This document shows, one piece after another, positions 1 to 8,279 of a DNA stretch of 64,000 nt; the stretch's first letter is position 1, and every line of letters starts with the position of its first letter. The position numbers and the translations under genes are program-made. The notes under the pieces are model-generated. The model was not told the DNA's origin. It ran no database searches and saw nothing but the letters and a program-made list of their open reading frames with translations. Source of the stretch: Xanthomonas campestris pv. badrii (GTDB lineage: Bacteria; Pseudomonadota; Gammaproteobacteria; Xanthomonadales; Xanthomonadaceae); the NCBI RefSeq assembly GCF_012848175.1, contig NZ_CP051651.1, positions 4,657,501 through 4,721,500 of the forward strand. Reading direction: 5' to 3'.

Positions 1-552
1 GCAGATCAGCCGCCCGCCGTGTTCGGACAGGCGCAGCGCCAGCACCGTGCCCGGGTAGGGTGCGGCAAATGCCACCTTGGCCTTGCCGCTGCCGGCATGG
101 GTGAACACGGTGGTGAACAGGCTCTCGCCGGTGACCACGCGCTTGCCGGCCGAGAGCAGTTTGCCCATCAAGCCGCCGCCACCGCTCTGGCCGGCATGCG
201 AGCCGTCGCCGAACACGGTGTCCATCTGCACGGCCGAATCCTTGTACATCAGGGCGCCGGCCTCGGCGATCGCGCTTTCGCCCGGATCCAGCTCCACTTC
301 GACGAACTGCATGTCGTTGCCGACGATGCGGTAATCGATCTCGTCGGCAGTGCCGGCCGCGCCGGTCAGCGGCGGCGGGGCGCTGCCGCCGCTGTGCAGC
401 TCGGCCAGTTGCCGGGCCGGGGTCCAGCCATCGAGTCCGTCGCGCCAGGCCAGGGCATCGGGCTGGCGCTGGGCATGCGCGTGCGCACTGGCATCGTCGA
501 GCGGGCCGATGCGGTCGGCCTGTCCGGGAACATGGAAATACCACTGGGCCAT
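1..552 (-). CDS. AIM24/TIGR00266-family protein with N-terminal GYF_2-like domain (partial)
   Basis: Reading from the ATG at 552 gives MAQWYFHVPGQADRIGPLD, the usual start of a GYF_2 (DUF4339) domain, a short tryptophan-rich module often attached to bacterial membrane or scaffold proteins. After a linker, from about residue 95, comes YRIVGNDMQFVEVELDPGES, typical of the AIM24/TIGR00266 beta-sandwich family, followed by glycine-rich and GKRVVTGESLFTTVF motifs. The gene runs off the left edge, so the C-terminal part is missing. The function of this family is not established in bacteria. Family assignment is firm; a biochemical role cannot be given. Confidence 0.85.
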   Translation of the reverse strand, partial: MAQWYFHVPGQADRIGPLDDASAHAHAQRQPDALAWRDGLDGWTPARQLAELHSGGSAPPPLTGAAGTADEIDYRIVGNDMQFVEVELDPGESAIAEAGALMYKDSAVQMDTVFGDGSHAGQSGGGGLMGKLLSAGKRVVTGESLFTTVFTHAGSGKAKVAFAAPYPGTVLALRLSEHGGRLIC

Positions 553-666
553 CGGGACGACTCCTGCCTGTGTGTGTGCGGAGTCTAAGCGCAACAGCGG
601 CGGGTGCGTCCCGTGTCCAAGGTCATGCGGTGGCACACACGCCGAACGCGCGCGCCCGCGAGGGGG

Positions 667-1506
667 TCACTGCCCAACCGTGGCCCAGTAACGCTCGCCA
701 TCGCGCTGAACCCGCACCGGGCCATCGAAGACCGCCGACAGGCTGGCATCGGTCAGCACCGCCTCGCGGCTGCCATCGGCCACCACCTTGCCGGCGCGCA
801 ACAGGATCACCCGCGCAATCTCCGGCACGATCTCTTCGATGTGGTGGGTCACCAGCACCAGCGTGATGCCTTGCTGGGCAAGCTGGCGCATGGTGTCGAG
901 CAGGTGCTGGCGTGCGACCAGATCCAGGCCGGTGGAGGGCTCGTCCAGCAACAGCGCCTGCGGGCGGTTGACCAATGCGCGGGCGATCAGCACGCGGCGT
1001 GTTTCGCCGGCCGACAACTCGGCGAACGGGCGGTCCAGCAGCGGCAAGGCGCGCGCCAAGGTCAGCGCTTCGCGCGCCCGGGCACGCATGTCGTCGCTGA
1101 TCTCGCGGTGCGGTGGCACCACGTAGCTGGCAAAGAAGCCGGACAGCACCGCGCTTTCCACATCCAGCCCCGGCATGTCGGCCAGGTTGACGCTCAGATC
1201 GCCGGTGACGATGCCCAGCTGCGAGCGCAACCGGTCCACCTGCCAGCGCGTGAGCCCCAGCACCTTCACCGACGCCTGGCCATCGCCGCGCGCCAATGGA
1301 TACAGCTCGCGGGTGATGAGCTTGATGAAGGACGACTTGCCGCAGCCATTGGGCCCGAGGATGGCGGTGTGCTGCCCCAGCGCGATGCGCAAGGACAAGC
1401 TGTGCAGCACGCGAACCTGGCCGCGCATCACACTTGCCTGGTCGAGTTCGATCAACGCGGTGGCGTTTGTATCGGCAGCAGCAGAAGAAGAAACGGCAAC
1501 AGTCAT
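667..1506 (-). CDS. Orphan ABC transporter ATP-binding protein
   Basis: This is a single ABC ATPase domain of about 279 residues. It has Walker A (GPNGCGKSS), the signature LSAGETRR, Walker B (ALLLDEPS) and an H-loop histidine (LVTHH), so it should hydrolyse ATP. I chose the ATG at 1506 (MTVAVSS) because the ABC fold starts soon after it; upstream in-frame codons to 1560 look non-coding. No permease or binding protein is adjacent, and the next gene is a divergently transcribed desaturase. It resembles soluble or stand-alone YlmA/Caf16-like ATPases more than a classical importer subunit. The substrate or partner is unknown. Confidence 0.85.
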   Translation of the reverse strand: MTVAVSSSAAADTNATALIELDQASVMRGQVRVLHSLSLRIALGQHTAILGPNGCGKSSFIKLITRELYPLARGDGQASVKVLGLTRWQVDRLRSQLGIVTGDLSVNLADMPGLDVESAVLSGFFASYVVPPHREISDDMRARAREALTLARALPLLDRPFAELSAGETRRVLIARALVNRPQALLLDEPSTGLDLVARQHLLDTMRQLAQQGITLVLVTHHIEEIVPEIARVILLRAGKVVADGSREAVLTDASLSAVFDGPVRVQRDGERYWATVGQ

Positions 1507-1637
1507 ACGCAACGTCGGGTCGTGGAGAAACGTGTGAACCGCTTTAGGAACGTAGGGCACACCCTACGCAAGCGAAGGGTGAAGTTTGCCGCGATCGCCC
1601 CCATCATGTCTGCATCAACCAATGAGATGCCGCCGCT

Positions 1638-2855
1638 GTGGACTTGCCGATGCTGCCCGACCCGATCATCGACTTGCTGACGTCCGGCGTGGCTGGCCTG
1701 GGTGTCTGGGGCATGCTTGCCGTGCTGCTGGTGTTCACCCAGCTCACCATCTTCGCGGTGACCTTGTACCTGCATCGCAGCCAGGCGCACCGCGGTGTGG
1801 ATTTCCATCCGGTGCTGGCGCACTTCTTCCGCTTCTGGACCTGGCTCACCACTTCGATGATCACCCGCGAATGGGTGGCGATCCATCGCAAGCACCACGC
1901 CAAGGTCGAAACCGACGAAGATCCGCACAGCCCGCAGACCAAGGGCATCAGCCAGGTGTTCTGGCGCGGCGTGGAGCTGTATCGGCAGGCACGTGCCGAG
2001 CGCGCCGACATCGAGCAATACGGCAAGGGCGCGCCATCGGACTGGATCGAACGGCATCTGTATACGCCGCATGCCAATGCCGGCCCGATCGCGCTGGGCG
2101 TGATCAACACGGTGCTGTTCGGGTTGCCCGGCATCGCGCTGTGGGCGATCCAGATGGCATGGATTCCGTTCTGGGCCGCCGGCGTGGTCAACGGGCTGGG
2201 CCACTGGTGGGGCTATCGCAATTTCGAATCGGCCGACACCTCCACCAATCTCACGCCGTGGGCGCTGTGGATCGGTGGCGAAGAACTGCACAACAACCAC
2301 CATGCCTTCCCCAGTTCGGCGCGGTTCTCGATGCGGCGCTGGGAGCTGGATATCGGCTGGATCGCCATTGTCGGCCTGCAGGCGCTGGGCCTTGCCAAGG
2401 TATTGCGGGTGGCGCCGTCGCTGGATATCCGCCCCAACATCGCCGTGCCCGATGCGGACACGCTCAAGGCCTTGCTGTCGCATCGCTTCCAGGCCATGAC
2501 CGACTACCAGCGCAACGTGCTCAAGCCGGCACTGCGCGAAGAGGCCGCTGCCACCGGCGCCAAGCTGCGCGAATTGTTGCCGCGCCGCCTGCGCAAGGGC
2601 CTGGTCGACGATGGCCGCTGGCTGAAGCCGGATGCACGCGCGCAGTTGCAGGCCTGGGTGGCGCAGCGCCCGCGCATGCGCACGTTGGTGGAGTATCGCG
2701 CGCGTCTGACCGCGGTGCTGGAAGCGCGCAGTCATGACGCCTCCGAGCGGCTCAAGCAATTGCAGCAGTGGTGCCATGAAGCCGAAGCCAGCGGCAATGC
2801 CGCGCTGCAGGCCTATGCGGCACGGCTCAAGGGGTATGCGCTGAGTGGTGCGTAA
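1638..2855 (+). CDS. Membrane fatty-acid (acyl-CoA delta-9 type) desaturase
   Basis: The protein of about 405 residues carries the three histidine clusters that bind the di-iron centre of membrane desaturases: HRSQAHR near residue 46, HRKHH near 83, and HNNHH near 220. Hydrophobic segments lie between them, and an N-terminal membrane helix covers residues 10-45. The reaction would be oxygen-dependent introduction of a double bond into a saturated acyl chain, adjusting membrane fluidity. The C-terminal third is helical and rich in Arg and Leu, an extension typical of proteobacterial DesA-like enzymes. Translation could start at GTG 1638 or ATG 1650; both precede the first helix. The stop overlaps the next gene. 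Confidence 0.9.
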   Translation: MDLPMLPDPIIDLLTSGVAGLGVWGMLAVLLVFTQLTIFAVTLYLHRSQAHRGVDFHPVLAHFFRFWTWLTTSMITREWVAIHRKHHAKVETDEDPHSPQTKGISQVFWRGVELYRQARAERADIEQYGKGAPSDWIERHLYTPHANAGPIALGVINTVLFGLPGIALWAIQMAWIPFWAAGVVNGLGHWWGYRNFESADTSTNLTPWALWIGGEELHNNHHAFPSSARFSMRRWELDIGWIAIVGLQALGLAKVLRVAPSLDIRPNIAVPDADTLKALLSHRFQAMTDYQRNVLKPALREEAAATGAKLRELLPRRLRKGLVDDGRWLKPDARAQLQAWVAQRPRMRTLVEYRARLTAVLEARSHDASERLKQLQQWCHEAEASGNAALQAYAARLKGYALSGA

Positions 2856-3240
2856 GCGCAGCGACGCGCTGGCGGCCAAGTGGGTCGGCGCGCCGAGCCG
2901 ATCGAGCGGACGTCTGCCGCTGGCGCTCTGCCTGGCATGCGCCGCTGCAGGCGGTGCGCATGCCCAGGTGCAGGACAGCCAGGAGTATCTCAAGCGCATG
3001 GACACCGATGGCGATGGCCGGGTCAGCCGCGACGAGTATCTGGCCTGGATGAGCTACGCCTTCGATCAGCGCGATACCGATCATGACGGCGTGCTGCAGG
3101 GCGAAGAATTGCCTGGCCGGCGCGGCAAGCCGATCACCCGCGCCGCGCATCGCGCCACCTTGATCGAACGCTTCGCGCGCCAGGATGCCAACGGCGACGG
3201 CTACCTGAGCGCACGCGAGTTGCTGGCGCCGCCGCGCTGA
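2845..3240 (+). CDS. Secreted EF-hand calcium-binding protein
   Basis: Three EF-hand loops of the canonical D-x-D-x-D-G-x(5)-E type are visible: DTDGDGRVSRDE, DTDHDGVLQGEE and DANGDGYLSARE. The N-terminus has a hydrophobic stretch ending in AAAGGAHAQ, a likely signal peptide cleavage region, so the protein is probably periplasmic. The proposed GTG start at 2845 overlaps the desaturase stop by 11 bases, giving 131 residues and implying translational coupling. The region before the hydrophobic core is unusually long for a signal peptide, so the true start may be slightly downstream. Calcium binding is inferred from the loops; no target is evident. Confidence 0.8.
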   Translation: MVRKRSDALAAKWVGAPSRSSGRLPLALCLACAAAGGAHAQVQDSQEYLKRMDTDGDGRVSRDEYLAWMSYAFDQRDTDHDGVLQGEELPGRRGKPITRAAHRATLIERFARQDANGDGYLSARELLAPPR

Positions 3241-3288
3241 TGCGCGCCTTCGCGCTCGGCTGACGTCGTCTTCGGCAAGCTCGAGCGC

Positions 3289-4026
3289 ATGTTCACACTC
3301 GATCAGGTCAGCCGCCGCTACGGCCAGTCCCTTGCGCTCGACAACCTCAGCCTGGCGTTCGCCAGCGGCGTCACCACCGCGGTGATCGGGCCCAGCGGCG
3401 CCGGCAAGTCCACCGTGTTGCGCCTGCTGGTGGGGCTGGAATGGCCCGACAGCGGCACGGTTGCCTTCGACGGTACGCCACTGCAACGCGCGCAGCTGCA
3501 GGCGCAGCGTCAGCGTATCGGCTATGTGATCCAGGAGGGTGGTCTGTTTCCGCATCTGGATGCGCGCAGCAATGTGGTGTTGCTGGCGCAGACGCTGGGC
3601 TGGACGCGCGCGCGCATCGAGGCGCGCCTGCAGACGTTGTGCGCGCTGTGCCAGCTGCCGCCGGAGTTGCTGGCGCGCTACCCGGCCCAGCTGTCGGGCG
3701 GGCAGCGCCAGCGCGTGGGCCTGATCCGCGCGCTGATGCTCGACCCACCGGCGCTGTTGCTGGACGAACCGCTGGGCGCGCTGGATCCCATCGTGCGCTA
3801 CGACCTGCAGGAACAGATGCGCGCACTGTTTGCCCAACTCGGCAAGACCGTGGTGCTGGTCACCCACGATGTCGCCGAGGCGGCGTATCTGGCCGACACC
3901 CTGGTGCTGATGCGTGCCGGGCGCGTGGTGCAGCAGGGCAGCGCGCGCGCCCTGCTCGAGCACCCGGCCGACCCGTTCGTGCAGCGTTTTCTCACTGCCC
4001 AGCGCAGCATCGGCGACGCCGCATGA
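3289..4026 (+). CDS. Glycine betaine/choline-type ABC importer, ATP-binding subunit
   Basis: This 245-residue ATPase has Walker A GPSGAGKST, Q-loop QEGGLFPHL, signature LSGGQRQR, Walker B LLLDEPLGALD and VTHD. It is most like OpuCA/OsmV-type subunits of compatible-solute importers. It has only the ABC domain: the usual C-terminal CBS regulatory pair of ProV/OpuCA is absent, since the protein ends soon after the ABC core (HPADPFVQRFL). Its stop codon overlaps the ATG of the fused binding-protein/permease gene (ATGA at 4023), so the two form one translationally coupled transporter unit. The substrate, probably betaine, choline or a related osmolyte, is inferred. Confidence 0.9.
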   Translation: MFTLDQVSRRYGQSLALDNLSLAFASGVTTAVIGPSGAGKSTVLRLLVGLEWPDSGTVAFDGTPLQRAQLQAQRQRIGYVIQEGGLFPHLDARSNVVLLAQTLGWTRARIEARLQTLCALCQLPPELLARYPAQLSGGQRQRVGLIRALMLDPPALLLDEPLGALDPIVRYDLQEQMRALFAQLGKTVVLVTHDVAEAAYLADTLVLMRAGRVVQQGSARALLEHPADPFVQRFLTAQRSIGDAA

Positions 4027-5495
4027 GCGCGCGTGCGGTGGTCGCGGTGCTGCTGTTGCTGTGCAGCCTGGGCGCACACGCGGAGCAGGTCACCGTAGGC
4101 TCGAAGAACTTCACCAAAGCAGTGATCCTGGGCGAAATCGCCACTGCCGCCGGCAAGCGGGACGGGGTGGAGGTGCAGCATCGCGCCCAGCTCGGCGGCA
4201 CGCGCATCCTGTGGCGCGCGCTGGAAACCGGTCAGATCGATGCCTACGCCGAATACACCGGCACCCTGGCGCAGGAGCTGCTGCAGCTGCCCAAGGCCAG
4301 CCACGCCGAGCTGCGCGCCGCACTGGACGCGCGCGGGCTGGCGATGACGCAGTCGCTCGGCTTTCAGAACACTTACGCATTCGGCATGCAGCGCGCACGC
4401 GCGCAGGCGTTGGGCATCACCACATTGTCGGAACTGGCGCGCCACCCGGGTTTGAAGATCGGGCTGAGCAACGAATTCATGCAGCGCGCCGACGGCTGGC
4501 CGGGCGTGCGCGCCGCCTATGCCCTGCCGCAAGCCGCCACTGGCCTGGATCACGACCTGGCCTATCGCGCACTGCAGAGCGGCGCCATCGAGGTCACCGA
4601 TCTGTACAGCACCGATGCGGAGATCGCGTATTACCAGCTGCAGGTGCTGCGCGACGACCGCCAGTATTTCCCGGAGTACCAGGCCGTGTTCCTGTACCGC
4701 AAGGATCTGGCACAGCGTGCGCCGAAGATGCTGCAGACCTTGCAAGGCCTGCAGGGACGCATCGACGAAGCGGCGATGCAGCAACTCAATGCGCAGGTGA
4801 AGCTGGAGCGCAAGAGCGAATCTGCAGTGGCCGCGCAATGGCTGGGCGTGAAGCCTGTCTCGGACACCGCCTCGCGCATCAGCCGGTCATGGCGTTACAC
4901 CGGCGAGCATCTGGCACTGGTCGGCAGCTCGTTGGGAATGGCATTGCTGATCGCCCTGCCATTGGGCGTGCTGGCGGCACGACGGCCACGGCTGGGCCAG
5001 GTGGTGCTGTCGCTGACCGGCGTCCTGCAGACCTTGCCCTCGCTGGCGGTGTTCGTCTTCATGATTCCGCTGTTCGGCATCGGCGCCAAGCCGGCGATTG
5101 CGGCGCTGTTCCTGTATAGCCTGCTGCCGATCGTGCGCAACACGCATGCCGGGCTGACCTCGATCCCACGCGAGCTGCGCCAGACCGCCGAAGCGATCGG
5201 CCTGCCGGCATGGACGCGGCTGTGGCGCATCGAACTGCCGCTGGCACGCCGCACGATCGTGGCCGGCATCCAGACCGCCGCCGTGATCAACGTGGGCACC
5301 GCAACCCTGGGCGCACTGATCGGCGCGGGCGGTTACGGCCAGCCCATCCTCACCGGTATCCGCCTGGACGACATCGGCCTGATCCTGGAAGGGGCGGTGC
5401 CTGCCGCGCTGCTCGCATTGTTGGTACAGGCGGTATTCGAAGGCCTGGAGCGCTGGGTGACGCCGCGCGGTCTGCGACTCGGCCGGCAGCACTGA
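4023..5495 (+). CDS. Fused substrate-binding protein and permease of glycine betaine/choline-type ABC importer
   Basis: The protein of about 490 residues starts with a signal peptide (residues 1-20, ending GAHAEQ). A periplasmic OpuAC-type binding domain of about 265 residues follows, starting VTVGSKNFTKAVILGEI and containing the family block YAEYTGTLAQELL. From about residue 295 come several membrane helices and a BPD-type permease domain with the EAA-like loop around EAIGLPAWTRLWRIELPLA. Fusion places both functions in one chain with the binding domain first. The ATG at 4023 overlaps the stop of the ATPase gene. No separate permease is adjacent, so the two genes probably make a complete importer. 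Aromatic-cage residues for betaine were not verified. Confidence 0.88.
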   Translation: MSARAVVAVLLLLCSLGAHAEQVTVGSKNFTKAVILGEIATAAGKRDGVEVQHRAQLGGTRILWRALETGQIDAYAEYTGTLAQELLQLPKASHAELRAALDARGLAMTQSLGFQNTYAFGMQRARAQALGITTLSELARHPGLKIGLSNEFMQRADGWPGVRAAYALPQAATGLDHDLAYRALQSGAIEVTDLYSTDAEIAYYQLQVLRDDRQYFPEYQAVFLYRKDLAQRAPKMLQTLQGLQGRIDEAAMQQLNAQVKLERKSESAVAAQWLGVKPVSDTASRISRSWRYTGEHLALVGSSLGMALLIALPLGVLAARRPRLGQVVLSLTGVLQTLPSLAVFVFMIPLFGIGAKPAIAALFLYSLLPIVRNTHAGLTSIPRELRQTAEAIGLPAWTRLWRIELPLARRTIVAGIQTAAVINVGTATLGALIGAGGYGQPILTGIRLDDIGLILEGAVPAALLALLVQAVFEGLERWVTPRGLRLGRQH

Positions 5496-5629
5496 GACGC
5501 AGCCTGCTGGCGTGGGATCGCCGTCATCGAGCCTTATCGCAGCTGTATCCGCCCGGCCATCGCCAGCACCGATACGTCCTTCTCCCGCCAGCGCCGATCA
5601 CGTCCTTTTCTCGCCAGTGTCAGTCACTT

Positions 5630-5674
5630 CCTTCTCCCGCCTGCGGGAGAAGGTGCCCGAAGGGCGGATGAGGG
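5630..5674. repeat. Dispersed palindromic repeat (CTTCTCCCGC family)
   Basis: An inverted repeat, CCTTCTCCCGC facing GCGGGAGAAGG, is followed by TGCCCGAAGGGCGGATGAGGG, itself containing the small palindrome GCCCGAAGGGC. Degenerate half copies (CCTTCTCCCGCCAGCGCCGA) lie just upstream at 5577-5600. The same element in opposite orientation occurs inside the tandem array at 40.6-41.5 kb, so this is a dispersed family. It fills the space between the importer operon and the convergent PLP-enzyme gene and could act as a transcript end. No open reading frame of interest is seen between 5496 and 5739. Confidence 0.7.
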
Positions 5675-5739
5675 ACATCACGGCCAGGTCCGCTCCAACG
5701 CGCCGGGGCGCAGTGGTGACCGCGAACGCGGCGCGTACC

Positions 5740-6930
5740 TCAACGTTCAACCGGAAGCGCTGCGATCACGCGGTCCAGCGCGTGTTCGGTGACATTCAAA
5801 TGCGGTGCCATCCTCAAGCGACCGTGCCGGCGCGTGCAGATCACACCGAGCGCGCCGAGCGTCGTTGCCACCGCATCCAGCGCAGCGGCGGGCGGCTGCA
5901 GCGCGGTGAGATGCGGTGCATGTCCAGGCGTGCACCAGTCGCCCAGGCCACGTGCTCGCAAGGCGGCGTCCCACCGCGTGGTCAGGCTACCCAGCGCCTG
6001 TGCGATGCGCTCCGGCTGCCATGCGCTGACCTGCTGCAGCGCGGCCGTTGCCATCGCAATGCGCAATGGGTCGGCCACCCCACCGGCATCGAACCGACGT
6101 GCGCCGTGTCGATAGTGCGGTGCCTGCGCAATCGGGAAGTCCCAGCTGCTGCCGGCATCGCGGCCGATCCAGTGTTCTTCGATCGGCACACCCTGTGCGC
6201 ACCAGTGCGGCGCCGCCCACAGCCACGCCAGCCCCATCGGCCCCAGCAGCCACTTGTGACCCACACTGACCACGAACTCCGGCTTCCAGCGCGGCAGATC
6301 GGTGGGCAACACGCCCAGGCTCTGGCTCAGGTCCAGCACCAGCGCCACGCCGCGTGCCTGCAGCGCGGCGCTGATACGGTCCAGATCCAGTTGCCGCCCA
6401 TCCAGCCAGTACGCCTGCGGCAGGCTGGCGATGCGCAGCGCCGGGGTCTGGGCGATCGCCTGCAACACGGCATCGGTCAACACCGTGCCGGGGCGGGCGG
6501 GAACCGCCACAACCTGTCCACCCACCTCCGCACAGCGGCGCTGCCAGATCAGCAGGTTGGACGGAAATTGCCCCTCCAGAACCAGCACGGCATCACCGCG
6601 TTGCAGCGGCAGGTTGCGCGCGGCGGTGGCCAGGCCGTGTGCGGCCGATGGCAGCAAGGCCACCGCGTCGGCGTCGTCATCGAACAGGCCAGCTGCAAGT
6701 GCGCGCAGGTGTTCGATCTGCTGCAGCCACGCATCGAAAGACAGTTGCCAGGGCGCGGACAGCGCATCCACGGCCTGGTGCGCCACCTGTTGCACCGCAC
6801 GCAGCAATGGTCCGCGCGACGCGGCATCCAGATAAACGACTTCGCCGGGCAGCACGAATGCCTGCTGGCGGTGTGCCCAGTCCACAGGGGCGGGGAGCGG
6901 GCTGGACCACAAGAACGATGACATGTTCAC
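5740..6930 (-). CDS. Class V aminotransferase-fold PLP enzyme (EgtE/cysteine desulfurase-like)
   Basis: The 396-residue protein has the class V fold: YLDAASRGPLL near the N-terminus, a glycine/serine-rich PLP phosphate region (LPSAAHGLATAARN), the cofactor aspartate region LVLDLSQSLG, and the Schiff-base lysine in VSVGHKWLLGPMG. It is divergent from egtB with only 65 bases between the start codons, suggesting a shared promoter region. In ergothioneine synthesis, EgtB makes a sulfoxide that EgtE, a PLP C-S lyase of this superfamily, cleaves. I infer that this gene may supply that last step. A generic cysteine desulfurase or isopenicillin-N-epimerase-like enzyme is the alternative. The start could also be ATG 6924. 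Confidence 0.75.
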   Translation of the reverse strand: MNMSSFLWSSPLPAPVDWAHRQQAFVLPGEVVYLDAASRGPLLRAVQQVAHQAVDALSAPWQLSFDAWLQQIEHLRALAAGLFDDDADAVALLPSAAHGLATAARNLPLQRGDAVLVLEGQFPSNLLIWQRRCAEVGGQVVAVPARPGTVLTDAVLQAIAQTPALRIASLPQAYWLDGRQLDLDRISAALQARGVALVLDLSQSLGVLPTDLPRWKPEFVVSVGHKWLLGPMGLAWLWAAPHWCAQGVPIEEHWIGRDAGSSWDFPIAQAPHYRHGARRFDAGGVADPLRIAMATAALQQVSAWQPERIAQALGSLTTRWDAALRARGLGDWCTPGHAPHLTALQPPAAALDAVATTLGALGVICTRRHGRLRMAPHLNVTEHALDRVIAALPVER

Positions 6931-6995
6931 AGCTTACCGCTGCCTGCCATCGCGCCGACACGGCGCGTTCACGGGCGCTGCCCAAGCATACGGCG

Positions 6996-8279
6996 ATGTC
7001 TGCACTCTCACCCCTGCTGGTCGACCACCAGCACCAGCAGCTCAGCCTGTTGGACCGCTACGCGCAGACCCGCGCGCTCAGCGATCGCCTCGCCGCACCC
7101 CTGAGCGCCGAAGACGCCATGGTGCAGAGCATGCCCGATGCCAGCCCCAGCAAATGGCATCTGGCGCATACCACCTGGTTCTTCGAACGGTTCGTGCTGC
7201 AGGCCGATCCGGCCTACCGCGTGTTCGATCCGGCCTGGGATTTCCTGTTCAACAGCTACTACCAGAGCGTTGGGCCGATGCATGCACGCGCGCGCCGCGG
7301 CGTGTTGTCGCGACCGTCGCTGCAGCAGGTGCACGACTACCGCGCGGCCGTGGATACGCACATGCAGCAACGCCTGCGCGAGGGCACGCTGGATGCGCAG
7401 GCCTGCACCATCGTGCAGCTGGGCATCCAGCACGAGCAGCAACATCAGGAGTTGCTGCTGACCGACATCAAGCACGCACTGTGGAGCAACCCGTTGCAGC
7501 CTGCCTATCGCCAGGCGCCTGCAGCGCCGCTGGCCGTTGGCAGTGCGGTGCGCTGGCATGCGCGCGAGGAGCAGATTGCACAGATCGGCGCGCCCGCTTG
7601 GCCGCACAGCGAGCGCTTCGCCTATGACAACGAATCGCCGCGTCACCGGGTCCTGGTCGGTGCGCATGCGCTGGCCAGCCGCGTGGTCAGCAATGCCGAA
7701 TTCCAGCAGTTCATCGACGGCGGCGGCTACCGCACTGCCGGCGCCTGGCTCAGCGACGGTTGGGCGATGGTGCAGGCGCAGGGCTGGCAGCATCCGCTGT
7801 ACTGGGATGCGCAGGGGCGCGAGTTCACCCTGGACGGATGGCGCGCGCGCGATCCGCATGCGCCGGTCTGCCATCTGAGCCTGTTCGAGGCCGACGCCTT
7901 CGCGCGGTGGGCCGGCGCGCGCCTGCCGACCGAAGCCGAGTGGGAACTGGCTGCCACCGGCGTGCCGGTGCAGGGCAACTTTGTCGACAGCGATGCCTTG
8001 CATCCGCGCGGCACGCAGGCCGTGGATACCGGCGTGCAGCAGTTGTTCGGCGATGTCTGGGAGTGGACCGGCAGCGCGTATCTGCCGTATCCGGGCTTCG
8101 CGCCGTGGCCAGGGTCGCTGGGCGAATACAACGGCAAATTCATGAACGCGCAGTGGGTGCTCCGCGGCGGCAGTTGTGCCACCCCGGCCAGCCACATGCG
8201 CGCCAGTTACCGCAACTTTTTCCCCTCCGACGCGCGCTGGCAGTTTGCCGGTGTGCGCCTTGCCAAGGATCTGCCGTGA
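6996..8279 (+). CDS. egtB: Ergothioneine biosynthesis protein EgtB (iron-dependent sulfoxide synthase)
   Basis: The start MSALSPLLVDHQ gives a 427-residue protein of normal length. The N-terminal DinB-like domain holds SKWHLAHTTWFFE (His55 and His58) and HEQQHQE (His146 and His150), which match the places where EgtB enzymes provide their three-histidine iron site. The C-terminal half is a formylglycine-generating-enzyme-like (FGE-sulfatase) domain, with LPTEAEWELAATG, FGDVWEWTGSAYLPYPGF and VLRGGSCATP. The enzyme joins trimethylhistidine (hercynine) to a thiol donor using oxygen. The donor, cysteine or gamma-glutamylcysteine, cannot be decided here. Its TGA overlaps the egtD GTG start. Confidence 0.93.
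   Translation: MSALSPLLVDHQHQQLSLLDRYAQTRALSDRLAAPLSAEDAMVQSMPDASPSKWHLAHTTWFFERFVLQADPAYRVFDPAWDFLFNSYYQSVGPMHARARRGVLSRPSLQQVHDYRAAVDTHMQQRLREGTLDAQACTIVQLGIQHEQQHQELLLTDIKHALWSNPLQPAYRQAPAAPLAVGSAVRWHAREEQIAQIGAPAWPHSERFAYDNESPRHRVLVGAHALASRVVSNAEFQQFIDGGGYRTAGAWLSDGWAMVQAQGWQHPLYWDAQGREFTLDGWRARDPHAPVCHLSLFEADAFARWAGARLPTEAEWELAATGVPVQGNFVDSDALHPRGTQAVDTGVQQLFGDVWEWTGSAYLPYPGFAPWPGSLGEYNGKFMNAQWVLRGGSCATPASHMRASYRNFFPSDARWQFAGVRLAKDLP

Noticed and set aside
5679..5702. Third copy of the GTAGGAGCGG element
   Set aside because: Only a fragment, CGGCCAGGTCCGCTCC, is present and the matching partner end is missing.
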